Notes: generated by a model from the sequence alone, not told the origin. A DNA stretch of 64,000 bases from Pseudovibrio brasiliensis (GCF_018282095.1 NZ_CP074126.1:933501-997500); one strand, 5' to 3'; shown: positions 30,132-38,811, counted from the first letter of the stretch. Program-made: numbers and translations.

Positions 30132-30939
30132 TTTTATTCTCAGAGCCATGCTCGCAGGCATTGGTCTGGCCTTGGTCGCTGGCCCGCTTGGTTGCTTCGT
30201 TGTCTGGCGTCGTATGGCCTACTTTGGTGATACCATGTCCCACTCAGCATTGCTGGGTGTTGCACTCGCGTTCCTTTTGAACATCAACCTCATGCTCGGT
30301 GTGCTCGCTGTTACGGTTACGGTTTCCTTGTGCCTGCTCATCCTGCAAAAACGAGGCTCGCTCTCAACGGATGCGCTGCTGGGATTACTTTCTCACTCCG
30401 CTCTGGCGCTTGGCATGGTGCTGATCGCCTTTATGAGTCATGTGCGGTTTGACTTGCTCTCGCTGCTCTTCGGAGACATCCTCGCCGTTGGCAATGAGGA
30501 CGTGATCGCTATTTATGCATGCGCAGCAGTCATCCTTGGCCTGATGTATTTCCTCTGGCGCCCTTTGCTGGCTTCAACAGTCAACCGTGAACTGGCGGAA
30601 GCGGAGGGGTTCAATCCAGACCTGACGCAGCTCATCTTCATGGTCATGATGGCAGCCATTATTGCCATCGCGATGAAGATTGTCGGTGTTCTGCTCATCA
30701 CTGCTCTGCTGATCATTCCTGCGGCAACTGCACGTTGGTTCGCAAGAACACCAGAGCAGATGGCGGTCGCATCCTCAGTCATTGGTGTTGCGAGTGTTGT
30801 TCTGGGGCTGGGAGGCTCATTGCAGTTCGACAGCGCTTCAGGCCCGTCTATCGTCGTGGCCAGCCTCTGTTTATTTTTGCTATCATTGTTTGCATCTCGC
30901 CTCCTAAACGGGGTATTGGGAAAGGAGCGAGGGCAATAG
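30124..30939 (+). CDS. znuB: Zinc ABC transporter permease
   Basis: 271 residues from the ATG at 30124; the frame stays open further left inside znuC, but that part is a shadow. About eight membrane segments; MAYFGDTMSHSALLGVALAF is the ABC-3 family permease signature. It pairs with ZnuC to move zinc across the inner membrane. The gene overlaps znuC and is followed one base later by zur, so the three form one operon. Confidence 0.93.
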   Translation: MDDFILRAMLAGIGLALVAGPLGCFVVWRRMAYFGDTMSHSALLGVALAFLLNINLMLGVLAVTVTVSLCLLILQKRGSLSTDALLGLLSHSALALGMVLIAFMSHVRFDLLSLLFGDILAVGNEDVIAIYACAAVILGLMYFLWRPLLASTVNRELAEAEGFNPDLTQLIFMVMMAAIIAIAMKIVGVLLITALLIIPAATARWFARTPEQMAVASSVIGVASVVLGLGGSLQFDSASGPSIVVASLCLFLLSLFASRLLNGVLGKERGQ

Positions 30940-30940
30940 G

Positions 30941-31381
30941 GTGAAAGAAGTGGCAATGGCAACTGCAGAAGTGAAGCTCACGAAAAATCAGCGTCTGGTT
31001 CTGGATCTGCTGTGTGCTTCAGATGCCCCGATGAGTGCATACTCAATTCTGGACCAGCTCCGGGCTGAGGGACTTCGCGCGCCACTGCAGGTCTACCGTG
31101 CACTCGACAAGCTTGTCGGCCTTGGCTTGGTACACCGCCTTGAAAGCATGAACGCCTTTGTTGCCTGTGCGCACCCTGCTTGCCACGCAGTCGAGATGGT
31201 CGGCTTCGCCATCTGTGAAACCTGCGGCAAAGCTCTGGAATTCGCGGATAATGATGTGGCTGAAATCCTGAGCGGCTGGGCCAGCGCAAACGGCTTCGAT
31301 GCCAAATCAACCTCCATCGAAATCAAAGGCACCTGTGCGTCCTGCCAGGAAAAGTCGGAAAGCTCTTCAGGAGCTGAGTGA
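30941..31381 (+). CDS. zur: Zinc uptake regulator, Fur family
   Basis: 146 residues from a GTG (an ATG five codons later is also possible). The winged helix (about 15-75) has LRAPLQVYRALDKLVGLGLVHRLES, and the C-terminal domain has the cysteine pairs CETC and CASC that bind structural zinc. Histidines CAHPACHAVEM replace the usual regulatory segment in the same place. Its position behind znuCB and the upstream palindrome identify it as Zur rather than Fur. The 3' end overlaps the next, convergent gene by 15 bp. Confidence 0.92.
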   Translation: MKEVAMATAEVKLTKNQRLVLDLLCASDAPMSAYSILDQLRAEGLRAPLQVYRALDKLVGLGLVHRLESMNAFVACAHPACHAVEMVGFAICETCGKALEFADNDVAEILSGWASANGFDAKSTSIEIKGTCASCQEKSESSSGAE

Positions 31382-32119
31382 AAACCGGCGCCTAAGATCA
31401 AACAAGCTTGGCACCTCACTCTCGGTGTGATGCAGCTCTGACGGTTCAATCAGCTCTCGGGAAATCCAGTTGGTCGTGTAGAGCAGGGGTTTCTTCTGTT
31501 GCCGTGACGCTGGCTGTCCGCCAAACCCACTTCCATCAACCAGAATGAGATCACTCGGCAACTTGCGCCGAAGCTCTGACAGGCTGGAGAACAGCAAAGA
31601 CCGGTTTTTGCTGCACACCTGTAGTCCAGTTGCTCTCTTCGCAAGCCGTGCCAGCATATCCGGGAATGACCGCGTCCGCTCGCTCACCACATACCTGAGG
31701 AAGATACCCGGTGAATAGTCTCCAAACAGGCTTTCAATATCATCTTCCGGATGCACTTCGCTGAGATTTCGGAACGGCACATAAAGCGCATTCTCATTGT
31801 TGTAGAAGGCTTCATGGCTGACCGTGTTGAAATGCCCTTGGTGTTTGGAGGAAAACACAAGGCTCAACTGGCTCTGCTCTGGCTCAGCAACTTCATCAAC
31901 AATCCGCAGCCCGCCATTGTACAGCGGATCTCCATAGGCGAGCACAAGTGCGCCGGAGATACGTTGAAACGTTTGATCAAACTCTCTGTCAGGTGAAGGA
32001 CCGATGCTCAATAGCAAATCGGAAGCAACAAGGGTGCGTGTGGGGATCGGACAGGTTCCGCCGTGATCGCTCCAAATGACCTCAAGGTCGCTCAAACTGG
32101 CAAAATCGCTTGGCTGCAC
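31367..32119 (-). CDS. Uncharacterised protein
   Basis: A 250-residue soluble, mixed alpha/beta protein that I do not recognise. No signal peptide or membrane segment. Notable spots are LVLAYGDPLYNGGLRIVDE near residue 60, SPGIFLRYVVSER near 135 and SDLILVDGSGFGG near 190, the last of which could be a short loop after a beta strand. The gene faces zur and overlaps its end by 15 bp; its promoter side faces the LuxR-type gene 250 bp away. Base composition is like its neighbours. No function is assigned. Confidence 0.7.
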   Translation of the reverse strand: MQPSDFASLSDLEVIWSDHGGTCPIPTRTLVASDLLLSIGPSPDREFDQTFQRISGALVLAYGDPLYNGGLRIVDEVAEPEQSQLSLVFSSKHQGHFNTVSHEAFYNNENALYVPFRNLSEVHPEDDIESLFGDYSPGIFLRYVVSERTRSFPDMLARLAKRATGLQVCSKNRSLLFSSLSELRRKLPSDLILVDGSGFGGQPASRQQKKPLLYTTNWISRELIEPSELHHTESEVPSLFDLRRRFSLSS

Positions 32120-32243
32120 AGTTTCCTAGTCCTCTTAAAGATTGAAGCCCGGCCTTGGGAGCCTGCAAATCAATAATGAGGAAAAATTGACGTAACGGCA
32201 AGTGCGTGTAGGGCGCAAACAGTCAATCTGAAGAAACAATCTG

Positions 32244-32352
32244 CTTGCTGTGGCAAGAGCGCTACAGCAACGTCAACTGTTGGACTTGTCGTTGCTGTAA
32301 CACCTGCAAAAGGAAGGAGAATACACTGCGGCGAGGGAGCGACATTCTCGCC
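32244..32352. other. Cluster of inverted repeats downstream of the LuxR-type gene
   Basis: Three stems in about 110 bp: CTTGC-TGTG-GCAAG (32244-32257); TACAGCAACG / CGTTGCTGTA (32263-32272 / 32290-32299), a perfect 10-bp stem with a 17-nt loop; and GGCGAG / CTCGCC (32330-32335 / 32347-32352). None is followed by a clear T run. They may be a structured 3' end, a small RNA or binding sites. Confidence 0.45.
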
Positions 32353-32372
32353 ACAGGGTGTGTCAGTTTGGT

Positions 32373-33128
32373 TTAAGGAGCCGCAACATATGTCGGCTGC
32401 AGCGCGGAAGCTGGTGTCACACCAGCGCCGGCACCGGCGATCTTGTAGCCATTGGCCACACGACGTGAGTTGGTCTTCGCGCGGGCCGCTTTACGGTTGC
32501 CACCCCGATAATCCACGTTGATGCCAAGCTCGTTGATCATAGCCACCAGCTGAGAGCGGGAATAGAAGCCCAGAGTGCTCAGCAGCGCAGAAACGTGATG
32601 CTTCACGGTCGCTTCGGAAATGCCGAGTTCATGTGCGATCTGTTTGTTCAGCTTGCCTTCTTTCAGATAGGTCAAAATGGTTGCCTGACGGCGTGTCAGG
32701 TTCGCAAGACCTTCATAAAAGTCGATGCCAAACGCATTCTGCGCATCTTCAGCTTCAGTTGTCACTTCAACGGTGCCACCGGTCAGAACAGCCTTGAACA
32801 CTGAGAAGTCAGCGGTTTTAGGCACTGCTGCGGTTGCGCCGCGAGCGATGAAGTATTCGGAAAGACCTGGGTTATCCTGCTCAAGCAACATAACAAGGCT
32901 GGAAATCTCGTAGGTCTCCAGAAGCGTAGACGCTGTGCTGAGACCAGGTGCCCCCTTCATCCGAGGGTTTACAAGTACCACTGCGGAAGGGTGAAGTTCT
33001 ACCCAAGTCTGCAACTCGGAAAAGCTCTTCGTCACAAGTACATTTACGCCATGGCACTCATTCGAGTAGATGCTCGCAAGTGCTCTGGAAAATGCCGGAT
33101 GTGGATCACCGATAATAACAGTGTGCAT
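32373..33128 (-). CDS. LuxR/NarL-type transcription regulator with degenerate receiver domain
   Basis: 251 residues from the ATG at 33128 (GGGAGAAGG, five bases before). A second ATG at 33179, also behind a strong GGAGGAG site, would add 17 residues before the receiver fold. The receiver (1-115) starts MHTVIIGDPHP and keeps the lysine in AAVPKTAD, but the phosphorylated aspartate is Asn54 in VVLVNPRM, so classic phosphotransfer is unlikely. The HTH (about 155-215) reads LTRRQATILTYLKEGKLNKQIAHELGISEATVKHHVSALL with all typical residues. A basic linker and a proline/alanine-rich tail follow. Divergent from a TetR gene. Confidence 0.85.
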   Translation of the reverse strand: MHTVIIGDPHPAFSRALASIYSNECHGVNVLVTKSFSELQTWVELHPSAVVLVNPRMKGAPGLSTASTLLETYEISSLVMLLEQDNPGLSEYFIARGATAAVPKTADFSVFKAVLTGGTVEVTTEAEDAQNAFGIDFYEGLANLTRRQATILTYLKEGKLNKQIAHELGISEATVKHHVSALLSTLGFYSRSQLVAMINELGINVDYRGGNRKAARAKTNSRRVANGYKIAGAGAGVTPASALQPTYVAAP

Positions 33129-33199
33129 GGAAACCTTCTCCCTTAGGGTTCCAACAGTGGACTGACGCTCCCGATACATAATTTCTCCTCCCTAAACTA

Positions 33200-33215
33200 T
33201 GCACTACGTGTTTCG
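33200..33215. promoter_or_regulatory. Shared motif TGCACTACGTGTTTCG in the LuxR/TetR divergent promoter
   Basis: This 16-mer matches 13 of 16 bases of TGCGCTACGTATTACG upstream of the SCP2 gene (34340-34355), giving TGCRCTACGTRTTWCG. It lies between the LuxR-type and TetR-type genes. A common operator for the TetR protein is the simplest reading. Confidence 0.5.
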
Positions 33216-33276
33216 TCGTATCTCTTGAAAAAAATACATGCATATGGTTTTTTTACAAGCGTTGATGTGAGGCACT

Positions 33277-33924
33277 ATGGAAAATATTTTTCAAGATACC
33301 GGCGAAACGCGAAAATCTACTCAGGCAGAGAAGAGTGATCGTATGCGTAAGGAGATCCTCCTTGCCGCTATCAGCTGTTTGCACGAATTTGGCTATCACC
33401 GTGCATCTATTAAGAAAATTACGGAAAAGACGAGATTTTCACAGGGTGCGCTGCAGCATCATTTCCCGACTAAAGAAGATCTCATGGTCTTCGTTCTGGA
33501 AAGATTGCTCGCCAAATCAGTTCGGCTAACTTTGGAGTGGTTGAACGAAATCGGTGAGGATAAAAGCAGAATTTCTGAGCTAACTATCAAATGGTGGACG
33601 AATCAGGCGAACTCTCCTGAGTACCTCACCATGATGGAAATTCTTGTTGCAGCGCGAACAGAAGACACGCTGCGCCGCCGCATCAAACCCACCTTCGACA
33701 ACTTCGCAAAAGTCACTGACGATCGAATTCTGGCGATCTTTGAAAGTGATCAGATCAGTCAGGCTACAGCACGCACGCTGATTACAGCATCACGTCAGAT
33801 GATGACGGGGCTGATTACGTCAGATGGTCTGTTCATGAGAGAAGAAGATAAGCAGGACTACATCGAACACTGGGCGATGTTTCTGCAGCAGCTTTTCGAG
33901 CAAAGAGTGCAAGAAGCTTTGTAG
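33277..33924 (+). CDS. TetR-family transcription regulator
   Basis: 215 residues. The N-terminal HTH (about 23-70) reads RKEILLAAISCLHEFGYHRAS then ITEKTRFSQGALQHHFPTKEDL. The C-terminal part is helical, as usual for ligand-binding TetR domains, without an evident ligand clue. Divergent from the LuxR-type gene and followed by the convergent SCP2 gene. A motif shared by its own promoter region and that of the SCP2 gene suggests that it controls both; sterol- or lipid-like ligands are only a guess. Confidence 0.88.
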   Translation: MENIFQDTGETRKSTQAEKSDRMRKEILLAAISCLHEFGYHRASIKKITEKTRFSQGALQHHFPTKEDLMVFVLERLLAKSVRLTLEWLNEIGEDKSRISELTIKWWTNQANSPEYLTMMEILVAARTEDTLRRRIKPTFDNFAKVTDDRILAIFESDQISQATARTLITASRQMMTGLITSDGLFMREEDKQDYIEHWAMFLQQLFEQRVQEAL

Positions 33925-33986
33925 ACTTTCGTCTATGGAGGCACCCGGGCACGCAGCCCGGATGCAAAATTTTGATGGAGCCGCTG

Positions 33987-34268
33987 TTAGATCAGCTGGC
34001 TCAGTTTCATTGCAACGCTCATGTCACCATCAATGGTGAATTTGCCCTGCATGAATGCCGCTGTTGGATCCAGATCGCCAGCAATCAGAGACTGGAGGTC
34101 TTCGAAGGAAACGCCAATAGTGCAATCAACGTCTTTGTTATCGGTGGAGATGGAGTTGCCATCAATCACCAGAATACCTTCGTCACCACAGTCAAACTTG
34201 ATTGAGCTGTCAAAGTCGCTGGATTCTACGCGGCCTTTCAGGTCATTCAAAAGTGCGTCCATGCTCAT
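33987..34268 (-). CDS. SCP-2 sterol-transfer family protein
   Basis: A single small SCP2-like domain of 93 residues starting MSMDALLNDLKGRVESSDF, with the ATG at 34268 behind GGAGGG. The later part, DLQSLIAGDLDPTAAFMQGKFTIDGDM, is the hallmark of the family (segment around AFMxGKxKxxGD). Such proteins bind lipids or acyl-CoA in a hydrophobic tunnel. It follows the TetR gene tail to tail. The role in the cell is not known. Confidence 0.85.
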   Translation of the reverse strand: MSMDALLNDLKGRVESSDFDSSIKFDCGDEGILVIDGNSISTDNKDVDCTIGVSFEDLQSLIAGDLDPTAAFMQGKFTIDGDMSVAMKLSQLI

Positions 34269-34339
34269 ATTTGTTCCCTCCATCTGTTAAATTACAGTGT
34301 TTGAAAAATCCGGGCAGATGCCTAATGTGTCCTAAGTAG

Positions 34340-34355
34340 TGCGCTACGTATTACG
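34340..34355. promoter_or_regulatory. Shared motif TGCGCTACGTATTACG upstream of the SCP2 gene
   Basis: Second copy of the 16-bp motif seen at 33200-33215, 72 bp upstream of the SCP2 start. It overlaps a GTAG-TGCG-CTAC inverted repeat (34336-34347). Candidate TetR operator. Confidence 0.5.
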
Positions 34356-34457
34356 CATCAGGCATCTTGTTAACGTAAGCGTAATTCAGCATGCCTTGAA
34401 TGTAAAGAGATCAGATTCCGCATATTCCAGATTACCCATGCTGCCTTAGTAGGGGCG

Positions 34458-34817
34458 TTATGCCAACTGATCTTCCAGTGATTTGGTCTTCTCAGTTATA
34501 ACGTCACCAGTGTGCTTTGTGGCAACTGGCTCTACCAGCACAATCCAGCATTCGTCTTCAGCAACCGGGTTATGCATCTTTCCCTTTGGCACCACGTGGA
34601 AGTCACCCTCATTGAGTGTCACGGCTTCACCTTCATACTCAATAGTGACGCTACCTTGCACGACGTAGAACAGCTCATCCTCATCGTCGTGTTTGTGCCA
34701 GGTGAGATCTCCTTTGATCTTCGCGACTTTGACGTACTGATCATTCACCTGCGCCACAATACGCGGTGACCAGTAATCAGTGACTTTCTCAAACTCAGAA
34801 AGAAAATTGCCAATCAT
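34458..34817 (-). CDS. Cupin-domain protein
   Basis: 119 residues from the ATG at 34817, five bases after GAGG; the longer frame adds 32 unlikely residues. A single cupin barrel is visible: motif 1 LTWHKHDDEDELFYVVQG with metal-binding histidines and glutamate, and motif 2 EGDFHVVPKGKMHNP. Close small cupins are often mannose-6-phosphate isomerase-like or of unknown activity. It is divergent from the pseudouridine synthase gene. Confidence 0.83.
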   Translation of the reverse strand: MIGNFLSEFEKVTDYWSPRIVAQVNDQYVKVAKIKGDLTWHKHDDEDELFYVVQGSVTIEYEGEAVTLNEGDFHVVPKGKMHNPVAEDECWIVLVEPVATKHTGDVITEKTKSLEDQLA

Positions 34818-34930
34818 GGGAACCTCATCAAAATAGAATACTGCACGATATATGGGGCAGCTCTCAGGCAGCGCAACATAGACGGAAGGACATGCGTTGA
34901 CGTTTGCAGGCAAGCCGCTATAAGCGCCCC

Positions 34931-35608
34931 ATGAACAGTCCTAGCGCCCCTTTCATATACACGCCGCCCATGGAGCCATTCCTTGATGTTGTCCATCAGG
35001 ATGAGCAACTGCTGGTGCTTAACAAGCCTAGCGGGCTACTCAGTGTACCGGGCCGTGCGGAAGAGCATAAGGACTGTCTGGAAACCCGCGCGCAGTCGAT
35101 CTACCCAACAGTGACCACCATCCACCGACTGGACATGGACACCTCCGGCTTGCTGGTCATGGCTATGAACAAGGACGCACACCGCCATGTGGGTCTGCAG
35201 TTTGAAAAGCGCATGACACGCAAAACTTATATTGCGCGCGTATGGGGACACCTGAGGGATGATGAGGGGGAGGTTGACCTGCCTCTTCGCTGCGATTGGC
35301 CGAACCGTCCTAAGCAGATGGTAGATCACGAACTGGGCCGCTCTGCACTCACTAAGTGGGAAGTCATCAACCGCGAAGAGCAGACAACCCTAGTTAAGCT
35401 CATGCCGGTCACCGGACGCTCACACCAGCTCCGTGTACACATGCTGGAGTTAGGGCATCCAATTGTGGGCGATCGCTTCTATGCGGTAGGCGAGGCGCTG
35501 TCTTTCTCTGATCGACTGCATCTTCATGCTCAAACGCTGGAACTACGACACCCAATCGGCGGTGAGTACAACACCTTCACCGCATCCTGCCCGTTCTGGG
35601 ATCTGTAA
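34931..35608 (+). CDS. rluA: RluA-family 23S rRNA/tRNA pseudouridine synthase
   Basis: 225 residues from the ATG at 34931; a TTG 27 bases earlier is the alternative. The catalytic motif HRLDMDTSGLLVMA contains the aspartate nucleophile (about residue 75 of the shorter form), and LMPVTGRSHQLRVHM and GHPIVGDRFY are the other family blocks. The short length without an S4 domain fits RluA/TruC-type enzymes that modify U746 of 23S rRNA and U32 of tRNA; the exact site is inferred. Confidence 0.9.
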   Translation: MNSPSAPFIYTPPMEPFLDVVHQDEQLLVLNKPSGLLSVPGRAEEHKDCLETRAQSIYPTVTTIHRLDMDTSGLLVMAMNKDAHRHVGLQFEKRMTRKTYIARVWGHLRDDEGEVDLPLRCDWPNRPKQMVDHELGRSALTKWEVINREEQTTLVKLMPVTGRSHQLRVHMLELGHPIVGDRFYAVGEALSFSDRLHLHAQTLELRHPIGGEYNTFTASCPFWDL

Positions 35609-36141
35609 TCCGTAACTACACGTTAGACTCACTAAATTTGTAAAAATTAGTCACATTACATACGTGTATCTTCGTGCTTTCTGCATCCGGAGCGCACTAT
35701 TCACAAGCACTAGGTGAAATTACCGGTAAAATATTGGCAGTATGCGACTTTGTCGCAGTTTAGGTCAGATAACTTGTCCTAAAAGTCAATGACGCTGAAA
35801 CCTCGCCAGTCAGATGCCTTTGCGTATCTACTTAACTATCTGAAATAAAAATAGAATATCACAGTCCGGGACATCGAGAACTGTATGCAATGCTATGCAA
35901 TAAATGACTAATTGGCACCTCATCACGAAATCAGTCGTAAAAGTAGCCCTCTAGCAGCCGAGTTTTATGACATCCTATTCATATATCTCTGATTTTTGAC
36001 TTATGTCATGCGCCTAAAGTAGAATGTGACCCAATAATATCCGTGTCGAACAGAAGAGCAGCTTCCTCCCCTGAACTGTTTTGTGACAAATACCGATAGT
36101 CTGTCACGTTTCTGCTTCGGTTCTTGCCTACGGAGAAGAAA
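35609..36141. promoter_or_regulatory. Long leader and control region of adhE
   Basis: A 530-bp AT-rich region without a gene. It has a perfect palindrome TGCGAC-TTT-GTCGCA (35743-35757), tandem TATGCAA copies (35884-35890, 35894-35900), and TTGAC-TTAT-GTCAT (35996-36009), close to FNR/CRP-type sites. An inverted repeat GTGACA/TGTCAC with a 13-nt spacer (36083-36107) lies nearer the gene. This suggests redox or oxygen control of adhE. Confidence 0.5.
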
Positions 36142-38811
36142 ATGCCTGTCACTAATCGCGAAGAATTAGACGCCCTTGTTGCTCGGGTTAAAAAAGCACA
36201 ACAAATCTACGCAACATACACTCAGGAACAGGTAGATAAGATCTTCCGCGCAGCTGCGCTGGCCGCTGCCGATGCCCGCATCCCGCTCTCCCGCATGGCG
36301 GTTGAAGAAACCGGTATGGGCGTCATGGAAGACAAGGTTATCAAAAACCAGTTCGCATCTGAGTACATCTACAACAAGTACAAGGATGAGCAGACCTGCG
36401 GTATCCTGTCTGAAGATGAAACTTTCGGAACAATCACCATTGCAGAACCGACAGGCATCATCTGCGGTATCGTTCCAACCACAAACCCAACTTCTACCGC
36501 GATCTTTAAAGCACTCATCTCTTTGAAGACCCGCAACGGTATTATCTTTAGCCCGCACCCACGCGCCAAGCTTGCAACCAATGAGGCCGCACGCATCGTC
36601 CTTGAGGCTGCAATCAAAGCAGGCGCTCCAAAAGACATCATTGGCTGGATTGACGTTCCAACTGTTGAACTCTCCAATGCCCTGATGACCCATGAAGAAA
36701 TCAACCTCATCCTCGCGACCGGTGGTCCGGGTATGGTGAAGGCTGCTTATTCTTCCGGTAAGCCGGCAATCGGCGTGGGTGCGGGTAATACACCTGTGGT
36801 CGTAGACGAGTTTGCAGACGTAAAACGCATGGTCGCATCAGTGCTGATGTCTAAAACATTCGACAACGGCGTGATCTGTGCATCTGAACAGTCCGTCATT
36901 GTTGTAGAAGACATCTACGAACAGGTGAAAGAACGCTTCTCAACCCACAAAGGTTACATCCTGAAAGGCAAAGAGCTTCAGGCTGTGAAGGATGTTCTGC
37001 TGAAGAACGGTGCGCTCAACGCAGCAATCGTTGGTCAACCTGCTCCAAAAATCGCTGAAATGGCTGGCGTGAAAGTTCCTGCTGACACCAAGATCCTGAT
37101 CGGTGAAGTGACAGAAGCAAGCGAAGCAGAAGCATTCGCCCACGAAAAACTGTCTCCAACTCTGGCAATGTACAAAGCCAAAGATTTTGATGCGGCTTGT
37201 GACATTGCTGAGAAGCTGGTCGCCATGGGCGGTATCGGTCACACCTCTGTATTCTATACAGATCAGGACCGCTGCGAAGATCGCGTCAAAGAGTTTGGCC
37301 GTCGCATGAAGACTGCGCGTATTCTGGTCAACTCTCCCGCATCTCACGGCGGTATCGGTGACCTTTACAACTTCTCTCTCGCACCATCTCTGACACTGGG
37401 CTGCGGCTCTTGGGGGGGTAACTCCATCAGTGAGAACGTTGGTCCGAAGCACCTGATCAATAAGAAGACCGTTGCGAAGCGAGCAGAAAACATGTTGTGG
37501 CACAAACTGCCTGAATCCATCTACTTCCGTCGCGGTTGTCTGCCAATCGCACTGGGTGACCTTGAAGGCAAAAAACGTGCGCTGATCGTAACCGACGGCT
37601 TCCTCTTCAAGAACGGCTACACTGATGAAACCGTTCGTGTTCTGAAGAGCATGGGTATGGAAACCGACGTCTTTTACGAAGTGGAAGCAGATCCAACCCT
37701 GTCTATCGTTCGCAAAGGCGCAGAACTGTGCCGGACCTTCAAACCAGACGTGATTGTTGCTCTGGGCGGTGGTTCTCCAATGGATGCAGCGAAGATCATG
37801 TGGGTCATGTACGAGCATCCTGAAGTAGACTTCGCTGATCTTGCACTGCGCTTCATGGACATCCGTAAGCGTATCTACAAGTTCCCGAAAATGGGTGAAA
37901 AGGCCATGATGGTCGCGATCCCAACCACGTCTGGTACTGGTTCTGAAGTTACCCCGTTCGCAGTGGTAACCGACGATGAAACCGGCGTGAAATACCCAAT
38001 CGCGGACTATGAGCTGACACCAAACATGGCAATCGTTGATGCCAACCTTGTCATGAACATGCCAAAGTCTCTCACCGCATTTGGTGGTATCGACGCCATC
38101 ACCCACGCAACAGAAGCTTACGTCTCTGTTCTGGCTAATGAATATTCTGACGGTCAGGCCTTGCAGGCTCTGAAGCTTCTGAAAGAGAACCTGGTTGAAA
38201 GCTATGAGAAGGGCGCAGAATCCCCGGTAGCTCGTGAGAAAGTTCACAACGGCGCAACAATCGCTGGTGTTGCCTTCGCGAACTCTTTCCTGGGTGTCTG
38301 CCACTCTATCGCTCACAAGGTAGGCGCTGCCTTCCACGTGCCGCATGGTCTGGCAAATGCGATGCTGATCTCTAACGTGATCCGCTACAACGCAAACGAC
38401 AACCCAACCAAGCAGACTGCGTTCTCTCAGTACGACCGTCCGCAAGCGAAATGCCGCTACGGTGACATCGCAGACCACCTCGGTCTGACCACACCTGGCG
38501 ACGATCGCGACGCAAAAGTTGAAAAGCTGGTGGCTTGGGTAGAAAGCGTCAAGAAAGCTCTTGAGATCCCAGCAGGCTTTAAAGATCTGGGCATCACTGA
38601 AGAGCAGTTCATGGCAAAGCTCGACGAAGTCGCAGTAGAAGCGTTTGATGATCAGTGCACCGGAGCAAACCCACGCTACCCACTGATCGATGAGATCAAA
38701 CAACTCCTTCTCAATGGTTACTACGGTCGCGTCTATGTAGAGGGCCGCGCGGAGGATGTGGTTGTTCTTGCAGAGGAAAAAGCAAAGAAGGCCTCTAAAG
38801 CCAAAGCTTAA
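36142..38811 (+). CDS. adhE: Bifunctional acetaldehyde-CoA / alcohol dehydrogenase
   Basis: 889 residues from the ATG at 36142 behind GGAGAAG; an upstream TTG is less likely. The N-terminal CoA-acylating aldehyde dehydrogenase (about 1-440) has the catalytic cysteine in NGVICASEQSVIV. The C-terminal iron-dependent alcohol dehydrogenase (about 450-870) has GGGSPMDAAK, TTSGTGSEVTPF and HSIAHKVGAAFHVPHG with the metal ligands. It reduces acetyl-CoA to ethanol with two NADH during fermentation and probably forms spirosomes. AdhE is common in enteric bacteria and Vibrio but patchy in alphaproteobacteria, so acquisition by transfer is plausible. Confidence 0.96.
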   Translation: MPVTNREELDALVARVKKAQQIYATYTQEQVDKIFRAAALAAADARIPLSRMAVEETGMGVMEDKVIKNQFASEYIYNKYKDEQTCGILSEDETFGTITIAEPTGIICGIVPTTNPTSTAIFKALISLKTRNGIIFSPHPRAKLATNEAARIVLEAAIKAGAPKDIIGWIDVPTVELSNALMTHEEINLILATGGPGMVKAAYSSGKPAIGVGAGNTPVVVDEFADVKRMVASVLMSKTFDNGVICASEQSVIVVEDIYEQVKERFSTHKGYILKGKELQAVKDVLLKNGALNAAIVGQPAPKIAEMAGVKVPADTKILIGEVTEASEAEAFAHEKLSPTLAMYKAKDFDAACDIAEKLVAMGGIGHTSVFYTDQDRCEDRVKEFGRRMKTARILVNSPASHGGIGDLYNFSLAPSLTLGCGSWGGNSISENVGPKHLINKKTVAKRAENMLWHKLPESIYFRRGCLPIALGDLEGKKRALIVTDGFLFKNGYTDETVRVLKSMGMETDVFYEVEADPTLSIVRKGAELCRTFKPDVIVALGGGSPMDAAKIMWVMYEHPEVDFADLALRFMDIRKRIYKFPKMGEKAMMVAIPTTSGTGSEVTPFAVVTDDETGVKYPIADYELTPNMAIVDANLVMNMPKSLTAFGGIDAITHATEAYVSVLANEYSDGQALQALKLLKENLVESYEKGAESPVAREKVHNGATIAGVAFANSFLGVCHSIAHKVGAAFHVPHGLANAMLISNVIRYNANDNPTKQTAFSQYDRPQAKCRYGDIADHLGLTTPGDDRDAKVEKLVAWVESVKKALEIPAGFKDLGITEEQFMAKLDEVAVEAFDDQCTGANPRYPLIDEIKQLLLNGYYGRVYVEGRAEDVVVLAEEKAKKASKAKA

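Noticed and set aside
36083..36107. Rex-type operator (TTGTGA...TCACAA) before adhE
   Set aside because: The arms GTGACA/TGTCAC have a 13-nt spacer, too long for a Rex site; kept only as an inverted repeat.
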